Below are positions 36,057 to 45,519 of a stretch of 64,000 nucleotides of DNA, one piece after another. Every line of letters starts with the position of its first letter. The first letter of the stretch is position 1. Under the pieces are notes generated by a model. It searched no databases, was not told where the DNA came from, and worked only from the letters and a program-made list of their open reading frames with translations. The stretch is from Streptomyces chattanoogensis (lineage in GTDB: Bacteria; Actinomycetota; Actinomycetes; Streptomycetales; Streptomycetaceae). Location: the NCBI RefSeq assembly GCF_001294335.1, contig NZ_LGKG01000079.1, positions 116,283-180,282 on the forward strand. Direction: 5' to 3'. A program made the translations under genes and the position numbers.

Positions 36057-36104
36057 CGGTTCTGACGATAGAACGTTTCCCCGTCTGCCCCGGGGCGGCG
36101 TTGC

Positions 36105-36230
36105 GTGTTGGTGAAGTCCAGGCACAAGAGGCCGGAGAGCGTCCGCTGCTACCTCAAGTCCTCCCCGGGGCCGATCGCCGAGCTCACCAGTCTGCCGGCC
36201 CACGGCGACGGCAGGTGCCGAGCGTGGGAG
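36105..36230 (+). pseudogene. Integrase C-terminal relic
   Basis: [19 protein letters not shown] and [16 protein letters not shown] match the tail that I recall at the end of Streptomyces site-specific recombinases (K-RHKKPENVRRYFKPS). The catalytic Tyr position appears as the Tyr in RCYLK. It is the second integrase relic in the window. Confidence 0.5.
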
Positions 36231-36289
36231 CGGTTCTTTGCTGTCCTGTGCTGTTCCTGCCTGCTTCGATGTGCGTTCCGGGCGGGAGA

Positions 36290-37399
36290 TCAACTGTCCA
36301 GTGAGAGTGCGTTCTTGGCGTGTGTGACGGATTCCTCCGAGGCGGGTCCGCCGGGATTCTCTGTGGCCAGGGCCTGGTTGAGGGTGACGAAGGGGCGCAT
36401 CCGCTGCTCGTAGCGGGCATACGCGGTGCGGTGGTCGCCGTTGTCCTGGGCAAGGCAGTCGGCCAGCACATGGGCGCCTACGAGGGCCAGGCTGGTGCCC
36501 TGCCCCGAGAGAGGGGAAGGGCAGTAGCCGGCGTCTCCGAGCAGGGTCACCCGGCCCCGCGACCACTGGTCCATGCGGATCTGGGCCATGGCGTCGCAGT
36601 AGAAGTCGGGTGCCTTCCGGGCAGCCTCGGCCAGGCGGGTCCCTTCCCACCGCATCGACGCGAGCTTGTCCACGACGAGCTGCTGCAGAGTGTCGGCGTC
36701 GCGGAGTTCATGGGCGAGGGGGGCGGACTCGAAGCCGAAGGCGATCCTGAGTTCGGTGTTGTCGCGTACGGGCATGATGCCGAACCCCGTGTCGCCGTCC
36801 CGCAGCCACATCTGCCAGTCGTCCAGGGCGAGGAAGTTGTCCGCGCTGAATACCGAGAGGTAGCTGCCCAGGTGGTGGGAGAAACGGCCCTCCGGACCGA
36901 AGGCCAGGCGCCGCACGGTGGAGTGGAGGCCGTCGGCCCCGACCACGAGGTCGAAGACGCGGGACGGCCCGTGCGCGAAGTCGACACGCACGCCGGTCTC
37001 GTCCTCGTCGAGCGCGGTGATGCTGTTGCCGAAGAGGTACTCGACGCCTGCGCGCGTGTGCTCGTACACCATCCGTACCAGGTCCTCGCGCAGCACCTCG
37101 ATGTCTTCGCTGTCGAGCCGTCCACTGCTGAAAGTCGCCTCGGTGGAGCGGTCGACCTCGTGGCCGTCGGGGGCGAGGATCGACATACCGCGCATCCGGG
37201 TCCGTACGCGGCTTGCCTGCTCCAGCAGGCCCATCCGCTCCACGACTTCGAGCGCGACGCCCCGGACGTCCACGGCCTGGCCGCCGGGGCGTTGGCCTGG
37301 AGCGCGTTCGACGACGGTGGGCGCGAAGCCGTGGTGGCGCAGCCAGTAGGCGAGGACGGGCCCGGCAATTCCGCCGCCGGAGATGAGTACGGTGCGCAT
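36290..37399 (-). CDS. FAD-dependent monooxygenase (TetX/PHBH-like)
   Basis: This 369-aa group A flavin monooxygenase has GxGxxG-type [19 protein letters not shown] (residues ~6-24), the middle motif [14 protein letters not shown] (~150-163), and [26 protein letters not shown] (~288-313), which binds the FAD pyrophosphate and ribityl. Such enzymes hydroxylate phenols, polyketides or tetracycline-like molecules with NAD(P)H and O2. ATG 37399 has GGAGGAG upstream. It is divergent from the GntR-TetR fusion gene at 37566, which likely regulates it through the large inverted repeat between them. Confidence 0.9.
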   Translation of the reverse strand: MRTVLISGGGIAGPVLAYWLRHHGFAPTVVERAPGQRPGGQAVDVRGVALEVVERMGLLEQASRVRTRMRGMSILAPDGHEVDRSTEATFSSGRLDSEDIEVLREDLVRMVYEHTRAGVEYLFGNSITALDEDETGVRVDFAHGPSRVFDLVVGADGLHSTVRRLAFGPEGRFSHHLGSYLSVFSADNFLALDDWQMWLRDGDTGFGIMPVRDNTELRIAFGFESAPLAHELRDADTLQQLVVDKLASMRWEGTRLAEAARKAPDFYCDAMAQIRMDQWSRGRVTLLGDAGYCPSPLSGQGTSLALVGAHVLADCLAQDNGDHRTAYARYEQRMRPFVTLNQALATENPGGPASEESVTHAKNALSLDS

Positions 37400-37486
37400 G
37401 AGAAGCTCCTCCAGTGCTCAGTACGGTGTACGCGCCCTGAACGTACGTCGTACGCTCAGCCGCCTCAACTGGCCAAATGTGCGACG

Positions 37487-37545
37487 TGTACTAGGGCAGA
37501 GGCGCTCCATTCGGCGTTGCCGCTGCTACCCTCTGCACTAGTACA
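37487..37545. promoter_or_regulatory. Large inverted repeat between monooxygenase and GntR-TetR gene
   Basis: TGTACTAGGGCAGAGG (37487-37502) and CCTCTGCACTAGTACA (37530-37545) are complementary at 15 of 16 positions, with 27 bp between. The half-site contains the smaller palindrome CTAG. A possible rightward promoter (TTGCCG, then TAGTAC at ~37540) overlaps the right arm, so binding would repress. Two arms suit a regulator with two DNA-binding domains. Confidence 0.6.
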
Positions 37546-37565
37546 GGACAGGAAGGCGGCACGTC

Positions 37566-38528
37566 GTGACGAAGACCACAGGAACAGCCGGTGATCCGCC
37601 CTATCTGCGCATCGTCGCCGTGATCCGGCGGCGTATCGCGGACGGTGAACTCGCCCCCGGGGACCGGGTTCCCTCGACCCGCCAGATCGCCGCGGAATGG
37701 GGCGTCGCGCTCGCCACCGCCACCAAGGCTCTGACCACCCTGCGTCTGGAGGGACTTGTCGAGGCCCGGCCCCGGGTCGGTACGGTCGTCGCCGGAGCCG
37801 TCCCCGCCGCGCCGCCCCGCAGGCGCCCGTCGCCCGCCCCGGACCCCGAGCAGGAGCTGAGCCTCGACCGGATCGTCCGTACCGCCATCGAGATCGCCGA
37901 CGCGGAAGGGCTCTCGGCGCTCTCCATGCGCGGCGTTGCGGCCCGCCTCGGCGTCGCGGCGATGTCGACCTACCGGTACGTCCCGAGCAAGGAAGACCTC
38001 GTCCTGCACATGGCCGACGCCGCGTTCGGCGAGGAGTCCTACCCCGCGGACGCACCTGAGAATTGGCGTACCCGCATCGAGCTGGGCGCCCGGACCCTGT
38101 GGAGCCTGTACCGGAAGCACCCGTGGCTGGCCCAGCTCGGCTCCCTGACGCGCCCGTTGCTCGTACCCAATCTGATCGTCCACGGCGAGTGGGTGCTGGG
38201 CGCCCTCGACGGCCACGGCCTCGACCCCACGACGCTGTTCGACATCCACGTCCTGCTCTACAGCCATGTGCAGGGCCTGGCGATGCACCTGGAGATGGAA
38301 GCGCACGCCGAAGCCGCCACGGGCCAGTCGGAGGACCAGTGGATGGACAGCCGCGCCCCCGCCCTCCAAGAACTGGTGGAATCCGGCCGCTTCCCCGCCT
38401 TCACCAAGGTGGTCGGAGCCTTCGAGGAGGGCTACGACCTGCGTCTCGACGCGCTCTTCGAATTCGGCCTCAAGGCACTCCTCGACGGCCTGACGTCCCT
38501 CGTCGAAGGTCAGGAAGCTGTCGCGTAG
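37566..38528 (+). CDS. GntR-TetR fusion transcriptional regulator
   Basis: This 320-aa protein joins two helix-turn-helix domains. Residues ~12-78 are a GntR winged helix (YLRIVAVIRRRIADGELAPGDRVPS, WGVALATATKALTTLRLEGLVEARPRVGT). After a Pro/Arg linker (~80-97), residues ~100-150 are a TetR HTH (IEIADAEGLSALSMRGVAARLGVAAMSTYRYV) and ~165-315 its C-terminal ligand domain. GTG 37566 has GGAAGG upstream. Proteins of this design occur in Streptomyces, commonly beside an oxidoreductase. The divergent FAD monooxygenase is the likely target. Confidence 0.9.
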   Translation: MTKTTGTAGDPPYLRIVAVIRRRIADGELAPGDRVPSTRQIAAEWGVALATATKALTTLRLEGLVEARPRVGTVVAGAVPAAPPRRRPSPAPDPEQELSLDRIVRTAIEIADAEGLSALSMRGVAARLGVAAMSTYRYVPSKEDLVLHMADAAFGEESYPADAPENWRTRIELGARTLWSLYRKHPWLAQLGSLTRPLLVPNLIVHGEWVLGALDGHGLDPTTLFDIHVLLYSHVQGLAMHLEMEAHAEAATGQSEDQWMDSRAPALQELVESGRFPAFTKVVGAFEEGYDLRLDALFEFGLKALLDGLTSLVEGQEAVA

Positions 38529-38628
38529 ACGCATGAACGATCCGCCCGTAGTGGGTGATTGCGTTGCCGAGCGGGGTGGTGGTGCTGCTGGTGGCTGCGC
38601 TGTCGGTGCCACGGTCTACGGTGCGACC

Positions 38629-39414
38629 ATGTCGTCTGCCCTGCCCGATGGTCTGCCTCCCGGCCGGTTCCTGTCTCGTGGTCCCGTACGCGTGTGGGTC
38701 TCTGACGCATTTCCTCAAGACGTCGGACGGCTATGGCCCCGCCTGCTGAGCGAGCACAGAGCACACGGCCTGGTTCCGCTCCTGTGCCGGCCCGATGCCA
38801 TGGGAAGCCCGCTCAGCCTGGACCGCGTCGACGCCGTCCGCCTGGAGGAGGTGCTGGCCACGGACTTCGCCGAGTACCGCCGCAGGAGGCTGCCGTTCTG
38901 GACGGACCCGACGCCGGCCCCGGTACCTGAGGAAATCGAGCCGTGGCCACACGACCCCGGGCCGCCCTTCGAACAGTGGCCGGGCCTGGCACCGGAGATG
39001 CCCCGCACCTCTGACGGCCCCACACCCCAGGAGGCTGCCTCAAGCCTGCTGGCCGGGCTCATCGAGACGGGACGGTTCGGCCTGGACGAGTGTCGCCTCG
39101 TTCTCGTCCCCGCCCATCGCGGCAGCGATGCTCTGGCGTTGATCGGCTGGTCCGCGGAGGCACCGCTGTCTCTGCTGTGTGCCCTCCTGCGGAGCTGGGA
39201 GGACCGCTTCGGCGCCCAGGTCGTGGCGGCGTTCGGCAGCGAGCTGCACGTATCGGTCGCGAGACCTCCCGTTGGAGCAGAGTCCGTGAACCTGCTCGCT
39301 TTGGAGCACGTGCTGTCGACCGCGGACAACATCGTCGATGACCCGCCCATGCCGTTCCCCGAGTACGCGAGGGACCTCGTGGGGCGGACTTCCTGGTCGT
39401 TCTGGTGGGACTAG
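38629..39414 (+). CDS. DUF4253 domain protein
   Basis: This 261-aa soluble protein has the N-terminal LPPGRFL, then PLLCRPDAMG. The C-terminal domain has the DUF4253 signature: CRLVLVPAHRGSDALALIGWSA, LLRSWEDRFGAQVVAAFGSELHVSVARPP, ALEHVLSTADNI, YARDLVGRTSWSFWWD. This arrangement is frequent in Streptomyces; function is unknown. ATG 38629 is chosen because a -10-like TACGGT lies six bases upstream, suggesting a leaderless message; the open frame to 38533 lacks this. Confidence 0.82.
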   Translation: MSSALPDGLPPGRFLSRGPVRVWVSDAFPQDVGRLWPRLLSEHRAHGLVPLLCRPDAMGSPLSLDRVDAVRLEEVLATDFAEYRRRRLPFWTDPTPAPVPEEIEPWPHDPGPPFEQWPGLAPEMPRTSDGPTPQEAASSLLAGLIETGRFGLDECRLVLVPAHRGSDALALIGWSAEAPLSLLCALLRSWEDRFGAQVVAAFGSELHVSVARPPVGAESVNLLALEHVLSTADNIVDDPPMPFPEYARDLVGRTSWSFWWD

Positions 39415-39468
39415 GCATGACGGCCGGCTCGTCTCGTTCGTTGGGCCGCCTCGTTCGTTGGGTCTGGT

Positions 39469-39605
39469 GTGCCGCTGATGGATGCGCAGTGGGCGCGGAT
39501 CGAGCAGTTCCCCCCGGACCGGACAGTTCCAGACGAGATCGCGGTGGGTCCGCCTGCCGGAGAAGTACGGCAACCGGCGGGGCGTCTACAAGGGCTGCAC
39601 AGGGG
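39469..39605 (+). pseudogene. IS5-family transposase relic
   Basis: MDAQWARIEQFPPDRT matches the start of IS5-type transposases (D-AQWARIEPLLPDRT). A second frame immediately after reads FQTRSRWVRLPEKYGNRRGVYK, the next conserved block (TG-QWVHLPEKYGNWRGVYN). About 20 residues between them are missing and the frame has shifted. It is a short N-terminal relic. No further coding text lies before 39811. Confidence 0.6.
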
Positions 39606-39810
39606 AGCCACCGACGGCGCCTGGGAGCGGACGCGCCCACACCCACCCCGAAACCGCCCGCAGCGCCCTCCACGGAATCCCGTGAACACATCGCACGACC
39701 GCGACTCTCCCCAGGGCCCCGGCAGACGGGGCCTCAGCGGCGATCGCCGGCGTAAAGGTGTCGGTGAGCCAGGGCCGCAGCGCGGAGGCTCCTGCGGCTA
39801 AGGTGCGCAC

Positions 39811-40959
39811 GTGTCCCGAGAGCCAGCAGCGCCGGATGATCGCGAGTTCCTCCCCTCGGCCAGGGCGGTGCGCGGGCTGCGGGTGAGCGGTGTCCTTCTC
39901 GTGCTGGGGGTGATCGGCCCCTCCGTAGTGGTGGTCGGCCTCGAAGAGGATTCTCTCTGGCGACTGGTGAGCGCCCTGCTGCTTCTCGCGGCCCAGGTGG
40001 CCGCCCTGTGGTGGGTCGTGCGCCGTCCCACCACGGTGCTCGGCCTCACCCTGGCGCTCGGCGTCGGCACCTGGGCGCTCCTGCCGAAGGTGAGCCTCAC
40101 AGGAGCGCTGCTCGCCGCGCAGTTCGCGCTGTGCGTGCTCTCGGCGCTGCGCCCCGCCCGGGTCACCCGATGGTGGCTGCTCGGGGCGCTCGCCCTGGCG
40201 CCGCTCGCGCTCGTAGGAGGAGGCGCCTTCGGCCTTCTCGCGTACGTCCTCGCGGTCACCCTCGCCTGGACCAGCGGGCAGTGGCGGCGTGCCCAGCGCG
40301 CCCGGCTGATCGCGGAGACCAGCAGGGCGGTCGCCGAGGAACGCGCCCGCATCGGCCGCGAAGTGCACGACGTGGTCGCCCACACCGTGTCCGTGATGGT
40401 CATCCAGGCGGGCGCGGCCGAGGACGTCTTCGACGTCAACCCCGAACAGGCCCGGCAGGCGTTGCGTGCCATCGACGACGCGGGCCGCTCCGCCCTCGGC
40501 GAGCTCCGGCTGCTGCTCAACTCCGTCCAGCCGGAACCCGGCGACGACGGACGACGGGCACGGTGCGGCCTCGACCAGCTGGAAGAACTCGCCGGGCCGG
40601 TGCGCGCCGCCGGAATCACCGTAGAACTCGCCGTCCACGGTCGCACCGCTGACCCGGCGGCCGCCATCGACCTGGCGGGCTACCGCATCGTCCAGGAGGC
40701 GCTCACCAACACCCTGCGGCACTCCGTCGACGCCACCGAAGTGCGGGTCTCCGTGTCGTACGACGCCCAGTGCGTACGCATCGTGGTGACCGACAACGGC
40801 CGGGCGGGCGCCAGACCGCGGCGCTGGCCAGGCAGCGGCCGCGGCCTCCTGGGCATGCGCGAGCGTGCGGCACTCCTCGGGGGGACCCTGGAGGCGGGCC
40901 CGGGCGCCACCGGCGGTTTCGAGGTGGAGGCGGTGCTCCCGATAGGCTTCGGCGCGTGA
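39811..40959 (+). CDS. Sensor histidine kinase, HisKA_3 family
   Basis: This 382-aa kinase has about five membrane helices between residues ~22 and 155 (GVLLVLGVIGPSVVVVG, LVSALLLLAAQVAALWW, VLGLTLALGVGTWALL and others). A HisKA_3 domain with His186 in EVHDVVAHTVSVM follows, then HATPase motifs (VQEALTNTLRHS, VVTDNG, GRGLLGMRERAALLGG). GTG 39811 is the start. Its stop overlaps the GTG of the next gene (40956-40959), the cognate response regulator. It is a second, independent two-component pair of the same class as that at 1035. Confidence 0.92.
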   Translation: MSREPAAPDDREFLPSARAVRGLRVSGVLLVLGVIGPSVVVVGLEEDSLWRLVSALLLLAAQVAALWWVVRRPTTVLGLTLALGVGTWALLPKVSLTGALLAAQFALCVLSALRPARVTRWWLLGALALAPLALVGGGAFGLLAYVLAVTLAWTSGQWRRAQRARLIAETSRAVAEERARIGREVHDVVAHTVSVMVIQAGAAEDVFDVNPEQARQALRAIDDAGRSALGELRLLLNSVQPEPGDDGRRARCGLDQLEELAGPVRAAGITVELAVHGRTADPAAAIDLAGYRIVQEALTNTLRHSVDATEVRVSVSYDAQCVRIVVTDNGRAGARPRRWPGSGRGLLGMRERAALLGGTLEAGPGATGGFEVEAVLPIGFGA

Positions 40960-41621
40960 CGATCCGCGTGGTGGTGGCCGACGACCAGACGCTGGTGCGG
41001 GGCGGTTTCCGCATGATCATCGATGCCAGGGACGACCTCGAGGTCGTGGGCGAGGCGGACGACGGGCAGCAGGCGGTGCGCCTCGTGGGGGAACTGAAGC
41101 CCGACGTGGTGCTGATGGACGTCCGCATGCCCGTCCTGGACGGGATCGAGGCGACCCGGCAGATCGTCGCCTCCGGAAGCGCCAGCCGGGTCCTGGTCCT
41201 GACCACCTTCGATCTCGACGAACACGTCCTGGCCGCCTTGCGTGCCGGAGCCAGCGGTTTTCTCCTCAAGGACATCCGGCCGGCAGAGCTCGCCGAGGCC
41301 ATCCGCGTCACGGCCCGCGGTGACGCCCTCCTTGCGCCGAGCGTGACGCGCCGGATGCTGGACCGTTTCGTTCGTACGGCACAGCCGGTCGCCGCGCCCG
41401 CACCGGCCGCCCTGGCCGAGCTCTCGGAGCGCGAGCTCGAAGTCCTCACCCTCATCGGACAGGCCCTCTCGAACGCGGAGATCGCCCGGCAGCTGGTGCT
41501 GTCGGAGGCCACGGTGAAGAGCCATGTCTCGGCGGTCCTGCGGAAGCTGCAGCTGCGCGACCGGGTGCAGGCGGCGGTCGCCGCCTACGACCACGGGCTC
41601 GTCAGGCCGCGGCATGTCTGA
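40956..41621 (+). CDS. Response regulator, NarL/LuxR family
   Basis: This 221-aa regulator has a receiver domain (Asp9-Asp10, phosphorylation site Asp55 in VVLMDVRMPVLDG, Thr in TTFDLDE, Lys in LLKDIRP) and a LuxR HTH (~150-210; ERELEVLTLIGQALSNAEIARQL, ATVKSHV). GTG 40956 overlaps the kinase TGA. The longer open frame to 40770 duplicates kinase coding sequence and is rejected. Confidence 0.93.
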   Translation: MTIRVVVADDQTLVRGGFRMIIDARDDLEVVGEADDGQQAVRLVGELKPDVVLMDVRMPVLDGIEATRQIVASGSASRVLVLTTFDLDEHVLAALRAGASGFLLKDIRPAELAEAIRVTARGDALLAPSVTRRMLDRFVRTAQPVAAPAPAALAELSERELEVLTLIGQALSNAEIARQLVLSEATVKSHVSAVLRKLQLRDRVQAAVAAYDHGLVRPRHV

Positions 41622-41741
41622 GTTCTCAGGCGGCACTCATACTCAGGGCTGAGCGGCGCCCCCACTCATCCTCCGGGCCCAGGAAGAAGTCCATACGGTC
41701 GGTGGATCAACCGCGGACGTGCACGCCGTAGCGTCGTTTCC

Positions 41742-42389
41742 ATGACCGGACTCCTGCACCATCGAACCTACCTGACCTGCTACGACACGGCCGCGCAGGC
41801 TCTGTACGACCGCACGCGCAGTGCCTTCCTCATCCGGGCCGCGCTGCTGACCGAACTGGCACTGGGCGGTCATCTCGCCGACGCCGACGGGGACGCCGTG
41901 GTGACCGCGCCAGGGCCCACCGGTGACCCCGTCCTCGACCGGACACTGGACGACGTCGCCACCCACCGGCGCTCCTGGAAGGCGTGGGTGCGCCACGACC
42001 GCAAGGAGACCCTCGAAGCCGTCGAGGACCATCTCGCGATGCTCGGCGTCCTCACGGTCGAGGAGAAGGCGTCCCTCGGACCCGGCGGCAAGAGGCGCGT
42101 CACTGTCACGGACCCGGCCGCCGTCACCGCACTTCAGGACCGCCTCTCCGGCGTCCTCCACGCGTCCGGCCCGGTCGCTCAGGTCGACGCCGCCGATGCC
42201 GCACTCGTCGTGCTGGCGGCGGCGGGCAGCGCCCGGTCCGTGGTCTCCCGCAAGGACCGACGCGACCACAAGGACCGCATCGAGGCACTGACCGCCCGCC
42301 TGGGCGAGGCCGGGCCCGGCCTGGAGAAGACGGTCCGCACCATTCGTATGACCATGATCGCGGCGCAGGGCGGGATGGGCGGCAGCTGA
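41742..42389 (+). CDS. GOLPH3/VPS74 (GPP34) family protein
   Basis: This 215-aa protein shows the GPP34 pattern: SAFLIRAALLTELALGGHL near the N-terminus, LEAVEDHLAMLGVLTVEEKASLGPGGKRRVTVTD in the middle, and a basic loop SRKDRRDHKDRIEAL before a C-terminal helix. The eukaryotic homologue binds phosphatidylinositol-4-phosphate at the Golgi. Streptomyces has several small relatives of unknown job, presumably membrane-associated. ATG 41742 is probably leaderless, with TAGCGT about seven bases upstream. The esterase gene begins just after the stop, so they form an operon. Confidence 0.85.
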   Translation: MTGLLHHRTYLTCYDTAAQALYDRTRSAFLIRAALLTELALGGHLADADGDAVVTAPGPTGDPVLDRTLDDVATHRRSWKAWVRHDRKETLEAVEDHLAMLGVLTVEEKASLGPGGKRRVTVTDPAAVTALQDRLSGVLHASGPVAQVDAADAALVVLAAAGSARSVVSRKDRRDHKDRIEALTARLGEAGPGLEKTVRTIRMTMIAAQGGMGGS

Positions 42390-42390
42390 G

Positions 42391-43944
42391 ATGCGGAAAC
42401 TCGCGACCATGCTGACGGCCTGTGGCCTGGTGGCTGTGATGCTCGCTTCCCTCCCCGTACGGGCTTCGGCGCATGCGCCCGCCCCCATGGCGCGGACCGA
42501 GCAAGGGGCGCTTCTGGGGAGCGCACACCACGGCTATCGCACCTTCAGCGGCATCCCCTACGCGGCGCCTCCCGTCCATGCCCTGCGCTGGGCCGCACCC
42601 CACCCGGCCCGGCACTGGCGCGGGGTGCGCGACGCGACGAAGCCCGCGAGCCCCTGCCCGCAGGCACCCGGTGAAGTACGCGGCGGCAGCACGGACGAGG
42701 ACTGCCTGTACCTCAACGTCACCACCCCGGCCACGTCCCCGTCTGCACACCCCAAGCCAGTAGTGGTCTGGCTGCACGGCGGCGGCTTCACCACCGGCAC
42801 CGGAAACTCCTACGACGCGCACCGCATGGCCACCCGGGGCGACGTCGTCGTGGTCACCGTCAACTACCGGCTCGGCGCACTGGGGTTCCTCGCCCGCCCC
42901 GGCCTCGCGGGATCGGGCACCTTCGGGCTCGCCGACCAGCAGGCGGCCCTGCGCTGGGTGCGGTCCAACATCGGGGCGTTCGGCGGGGACGCGGGGAACG
43001 TCACGCTCGCGGGTCAGTCCGCCGGGGCGTTCAGCGTCTGCGCCCAGCTGGCCTCGCCGTCGGCGGTGGGCCTCTTTCACCGGGCGATCATCGAGAGCGG
43101 GCCCTGCACAGGGTCCCCGGAGCGTCCCTTCGCACCGTCGGCGGCCCCGCGCTCCACCGTGGAGGCCACCAGCGCCAGGCTCGCCACGAAGGTTGGCTGC
43201 GCCAAGGCCCGGCACGTCCTGCGCTGCCTGCGCCGGGTCGAGGTCTCCCGGCTGCTCGCCGCGCAGCCCGTGGACCAACAGCCCGCCTACGGAACGCCAT
43301 TGCTGCCCCAGGACCCCGCGGCCGCCGTCGACGAGGGCCGGATACGACACGTACCGGTTCTCATCGGGAACAATCACGACGAGGGCACCGTCTGGTCCGC
43401 CGGCATCATCCGTGCCGGGACCGCCGTCACCCCCGCCACCTGGCCCAGGGTCGCCCGGAACTTCATACCCGACTCCCACCGCGCCACCGATGTCGTGCGC
43501 ACCTATCCGGTGACCGCCACACCGAACGGCGGCCCGGTCTTCGGCGCGGTCATCGGCGATGCGAACTTCGCGTGCCCAACCCTGCGCACCGGAGCGCTCC
43601 TCGCGAGCCAAACGCCCACCTGGCGCTACGAGTTCGCCGACCGCGACGCGCCCCGGCCCACTCCGACCCCACCGCCGTTCCCGCTCGGCGCGACCCACAC
43701 CGCCGAGCTCCCGTACTTGTTCGACCTCGGAGGCAGACCGCGAGACATGACCTCCGCGCAGCAGCGACTCGCCCACACGATGATCGACTACTGGACGCGA
43801 TTCGCCCGCACCGGCAACCCCAACGGGCCGAGAACGGCGTCCCGTTGGACGAGAGCGGCGGTGCTGTCCCTGGTCCCGGACCGCATTGAGCCGACCAACC
43901 CGGCTGCCCGGCACCACTGCGGCCTCTGGGCGACCATGCCGTGA
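42391..43944 (+). CDS. Secreted type B carboxylesterase
   Basis: This 517-aa protein has a signal peptide (MRKLATMLTACGLVAVMLASLPVRASA, ~27). The carboxylesterase type B fold follows: FSGIPYAAPP (~53), EDCLYLNV (~103), oxyanion WLHGGGFTTG (~128), nucleophile Ser210 in LAGQSAGA (Gln replaces the usual Glu in GESAGA), a Glu in NNHDEGT and a His in GATHTAELPYLF. Extra Cys residues suit export. It starts 2 bp after the GPP34 stop. It probably hydrolyses extracellular carboxylic esters. An IS5-type relic abuts its 3' end; the C-terminus (NPNGPRTASRWTRAA...) looks near complete. Confidence 0.88.
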   Translation: MRKLATMLTACGLVAVMLASLPVRASAHAPAPMARTEQGALLGSAHHGYRTFSGIPYAAPPVHALRWAAPHPARHWRGVRDATKPASPCPQAPGEVRGGSTDEDCLYLNVTTPATSPSAHPKPVVVWLHGGGFTTGTGNSYDAHRMATRGDVVVVTVNYRLGALGFLARPGLAGSGTFGLADQQAALRWVRSNIGAFGGDAGNVTLAGQSAGAFSVCAQLASPSAVGLFHRAIIESGPCTGSPERPFAPSAAPRSTVEATSARLATKVGCAKARHVLRCLRRVEVSRLLAAQPVDQQPAYGTPLLPQDPAAAVDEGRIRHVPVLIGNNHDEGTVWSAGIIRAGTAVTPATWPRVARNFIPDSHRATDVVRTYPVTATPNGGPVFGAVIGDANFACPTLRTGALLASQTPTWRYEFADRDAPRPTPTPPPFPLGATHTAELPYLFDLGGRPRDMTSAQQRLAHTMIDYWTRFARTGNPNGPRTASRWTRAAVLSLVPDRIEPTNPAARHHCGLWATMP

Positions 43945-43954
43945 CCGTGACCGC

Positions 43955-44590
43955 GACCGCGACCCGGATCCGTGTTCTTGTACCGGTCGCGGTCGAAGCC
44001 GGGCGGCCGCCCGCCGAGCCCCGACGAAGCCAGGTGACCAGCCGGGTCGCGCTTCTCCAGAATGGTGTGCGGGAGCTGCCGACGGCGCAGGTAGGCACGG
44101 ATCTTGCGGGACGAGTACGCGCGGTCGGCGATCACACGGGCCGGACGGGTGCGCGGGCGCCGCCGCCGCTCCTTGCCACCCGGACCCGATCCATGAGCTT
44201 GGTGCATTGCGGGGCACCCCCGCGCCGGCCGCCGGTGACCACGACGGCCAGGACGTGCCGGAAGGCGCCCGCAGTCAGGTGGAGTTCGGCGGTCAGGCCG
44301 CCGCGCGAGCGGCCAAGCGCAGGGTCGTCCGGCTCGGCCGCCAGGCAATCCGTGCCCGGCCGGCCCGGATCGTGAGCCCCTTGTGCCTTACCCGGCCGCG
44401 TGCTGGTCGGGCCGGCACACCGTGGAGTCGACGGAGACCTCCGGGCCCCGTCAGCGTCGTTCTCCACGACATGGCTCGTCCGGCGGCGCAATCCGGGATC
44501 CCGGAACACCTCGGCCAATGCGGCGGCGTTCTCACCCGACGCCAACTGGGTCCGGCTCCTGCCGCCTTGCGGCCGCCCCGTCATCGCTGT
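43955..44590 (-). pseudogene. IS5-family transposase, degenerate
   Basis: Reading leftward, protein text of one transposase is spread over several frames. EVSVDSTVCRPDQHAAG (~44445-44395) is followed by AEPDDPALGRSRGGLTAELHL (~44335-44275). Then comes RPARVIADRAYSSRKIRAYLRRRQLPHTILEKRD (~44155-44055) and GGRPPGFDRDRYKNT (~44010-43965). These are ordered blocks of IS5-like DDE transposases. At least two frame changes and the missing C-terminal Glu block show it is dead. It overlaps the 3' end of the MerR gene by about 10 bp. Confidence 0.7.
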
Positions 44591-45519
44591 GTCCGGATAC
44601 GCAGGGCCCGGACGGACCAGTCGAGCACCGGCGCCAGACTCTCCGGGGCCGGCCAGCCATTGATCACTGCGAGCAGCTGGAAGTACCGCTCCCGGCAGGG
44701 GTCGTTCACGCTCTCCAGTCGAGTCGCCAGTCGGCGGCGGAGCTCGATGCCGTCGGGGCGGCCAAGGAGGTGCGCGTAGTGCGCCGTGAACGCCGCGACG
44801 ATCGGATCGGCCTCGGGCGAGGCCGGGTCGATGCCGGCGGTGAGGGCCGGGCCGACCTGGTCACGGACGGCCGCGGCAATGTCGCGGCGCGGTCCCATCA
44901 TGTCGCTCGGGGCCATCTCAGCTGCCTGGTCCTCGGCCATCCGCCGCACGGCGGCACGGAAATCCGAGTCCAGGGACAGTTCCGCCAACTCCACCCACGC
45001 CTGCACTTGCTCCGCCTCCGGGTTGTCGGGCAGCTCGGGGGTCATCGAGCGCATGACCCCCGTGAAGGCGGGGGCGGCGCCGAGACCGCCGAAGACGGCG
45101 TCGAGGAAATCGCCGATCAGACGTCGGCGTTCGTCCTCGGAGAGCTGGGCCAGTTGGTGCATGAGTTTCGTCTCCTCAGGGGTGGACCCGCGCACGGCCA
45201 CCGCCGTCAGTACCGCGCGCCGCAGGCGCAGGACGCGGATCTGTACTGCCAGTGCTTCGGCGTGCGCCGCGGCGACCTCGGGAAGCGAGAGCTCCCGGTC
45301 CACGACCTTGCGGATCGTGGGAAGGTCCAGTCCCAGCTCGCGCAGGGTCCGCACGAGGTCCAGGCGTGCGACGGCATCGATGTCGTAAAGGCGGTAGCCG
45401 GCCGGGCTGCGGTTCGTCGGCGTCACGATCCCGCGATCGGAGTAGAACCGAATGGTCTTGACCGTGAGACCGGTCCGCCGAGCGAGTTCGCCGATCGAGT
45501 AGAGCGTGTCGCCGTCCAT
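44581..45519 (-). CDS. MerR family transcriptional regulator with large effector domain
   Basis: This 312-aa regulator has an N-terminal MerR winged helix (YSIGELARRTGLTVKTIRFYSDRGIV, residues ~7-32; AGYRLYD wing) and a dimer helix. The long C-terminal helical domain (~110-312; LGAAPAFTGVMRSMTPELP, RDQVGPALTAGIDPASPEADPIV) resembles drug-sensing MerR proteins such as TipAL-type. ATG 45519 is used. No enzyme or transporter gene sits divergently beside it, so the target may be elsewhere or lost by the IS5 insertion that touches its 3' end. Confidence 0.85.
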   Translation of the reverse strand: MDGDTLYSIGELARRTGLTVKTIRFYSDRGIVTPTNRSPAGYRLYDIDAVARLDLVRTLRELGLDLPTIRKVVDRELSLPEVAAAHAEALAVQIRVLRLRRAVLTAVAVRGSTPEETKLMHQLAQLSEDERRRLIGDFLDAVFGGLGAAPAFTGVMRSMTPELPDNPEAEQVQAWVELAELSLDSDFRAAVRRMAEDQAAEMAPSDMMGPRRDIAAAVRDQVGPALTAGIDPASPEADPIVAAFTAHYAHLLGRPDGIELRRRLATRLESVNDPCRERYFQLLAVINGWPAPESLAPVLDWSVRALRIRTQR

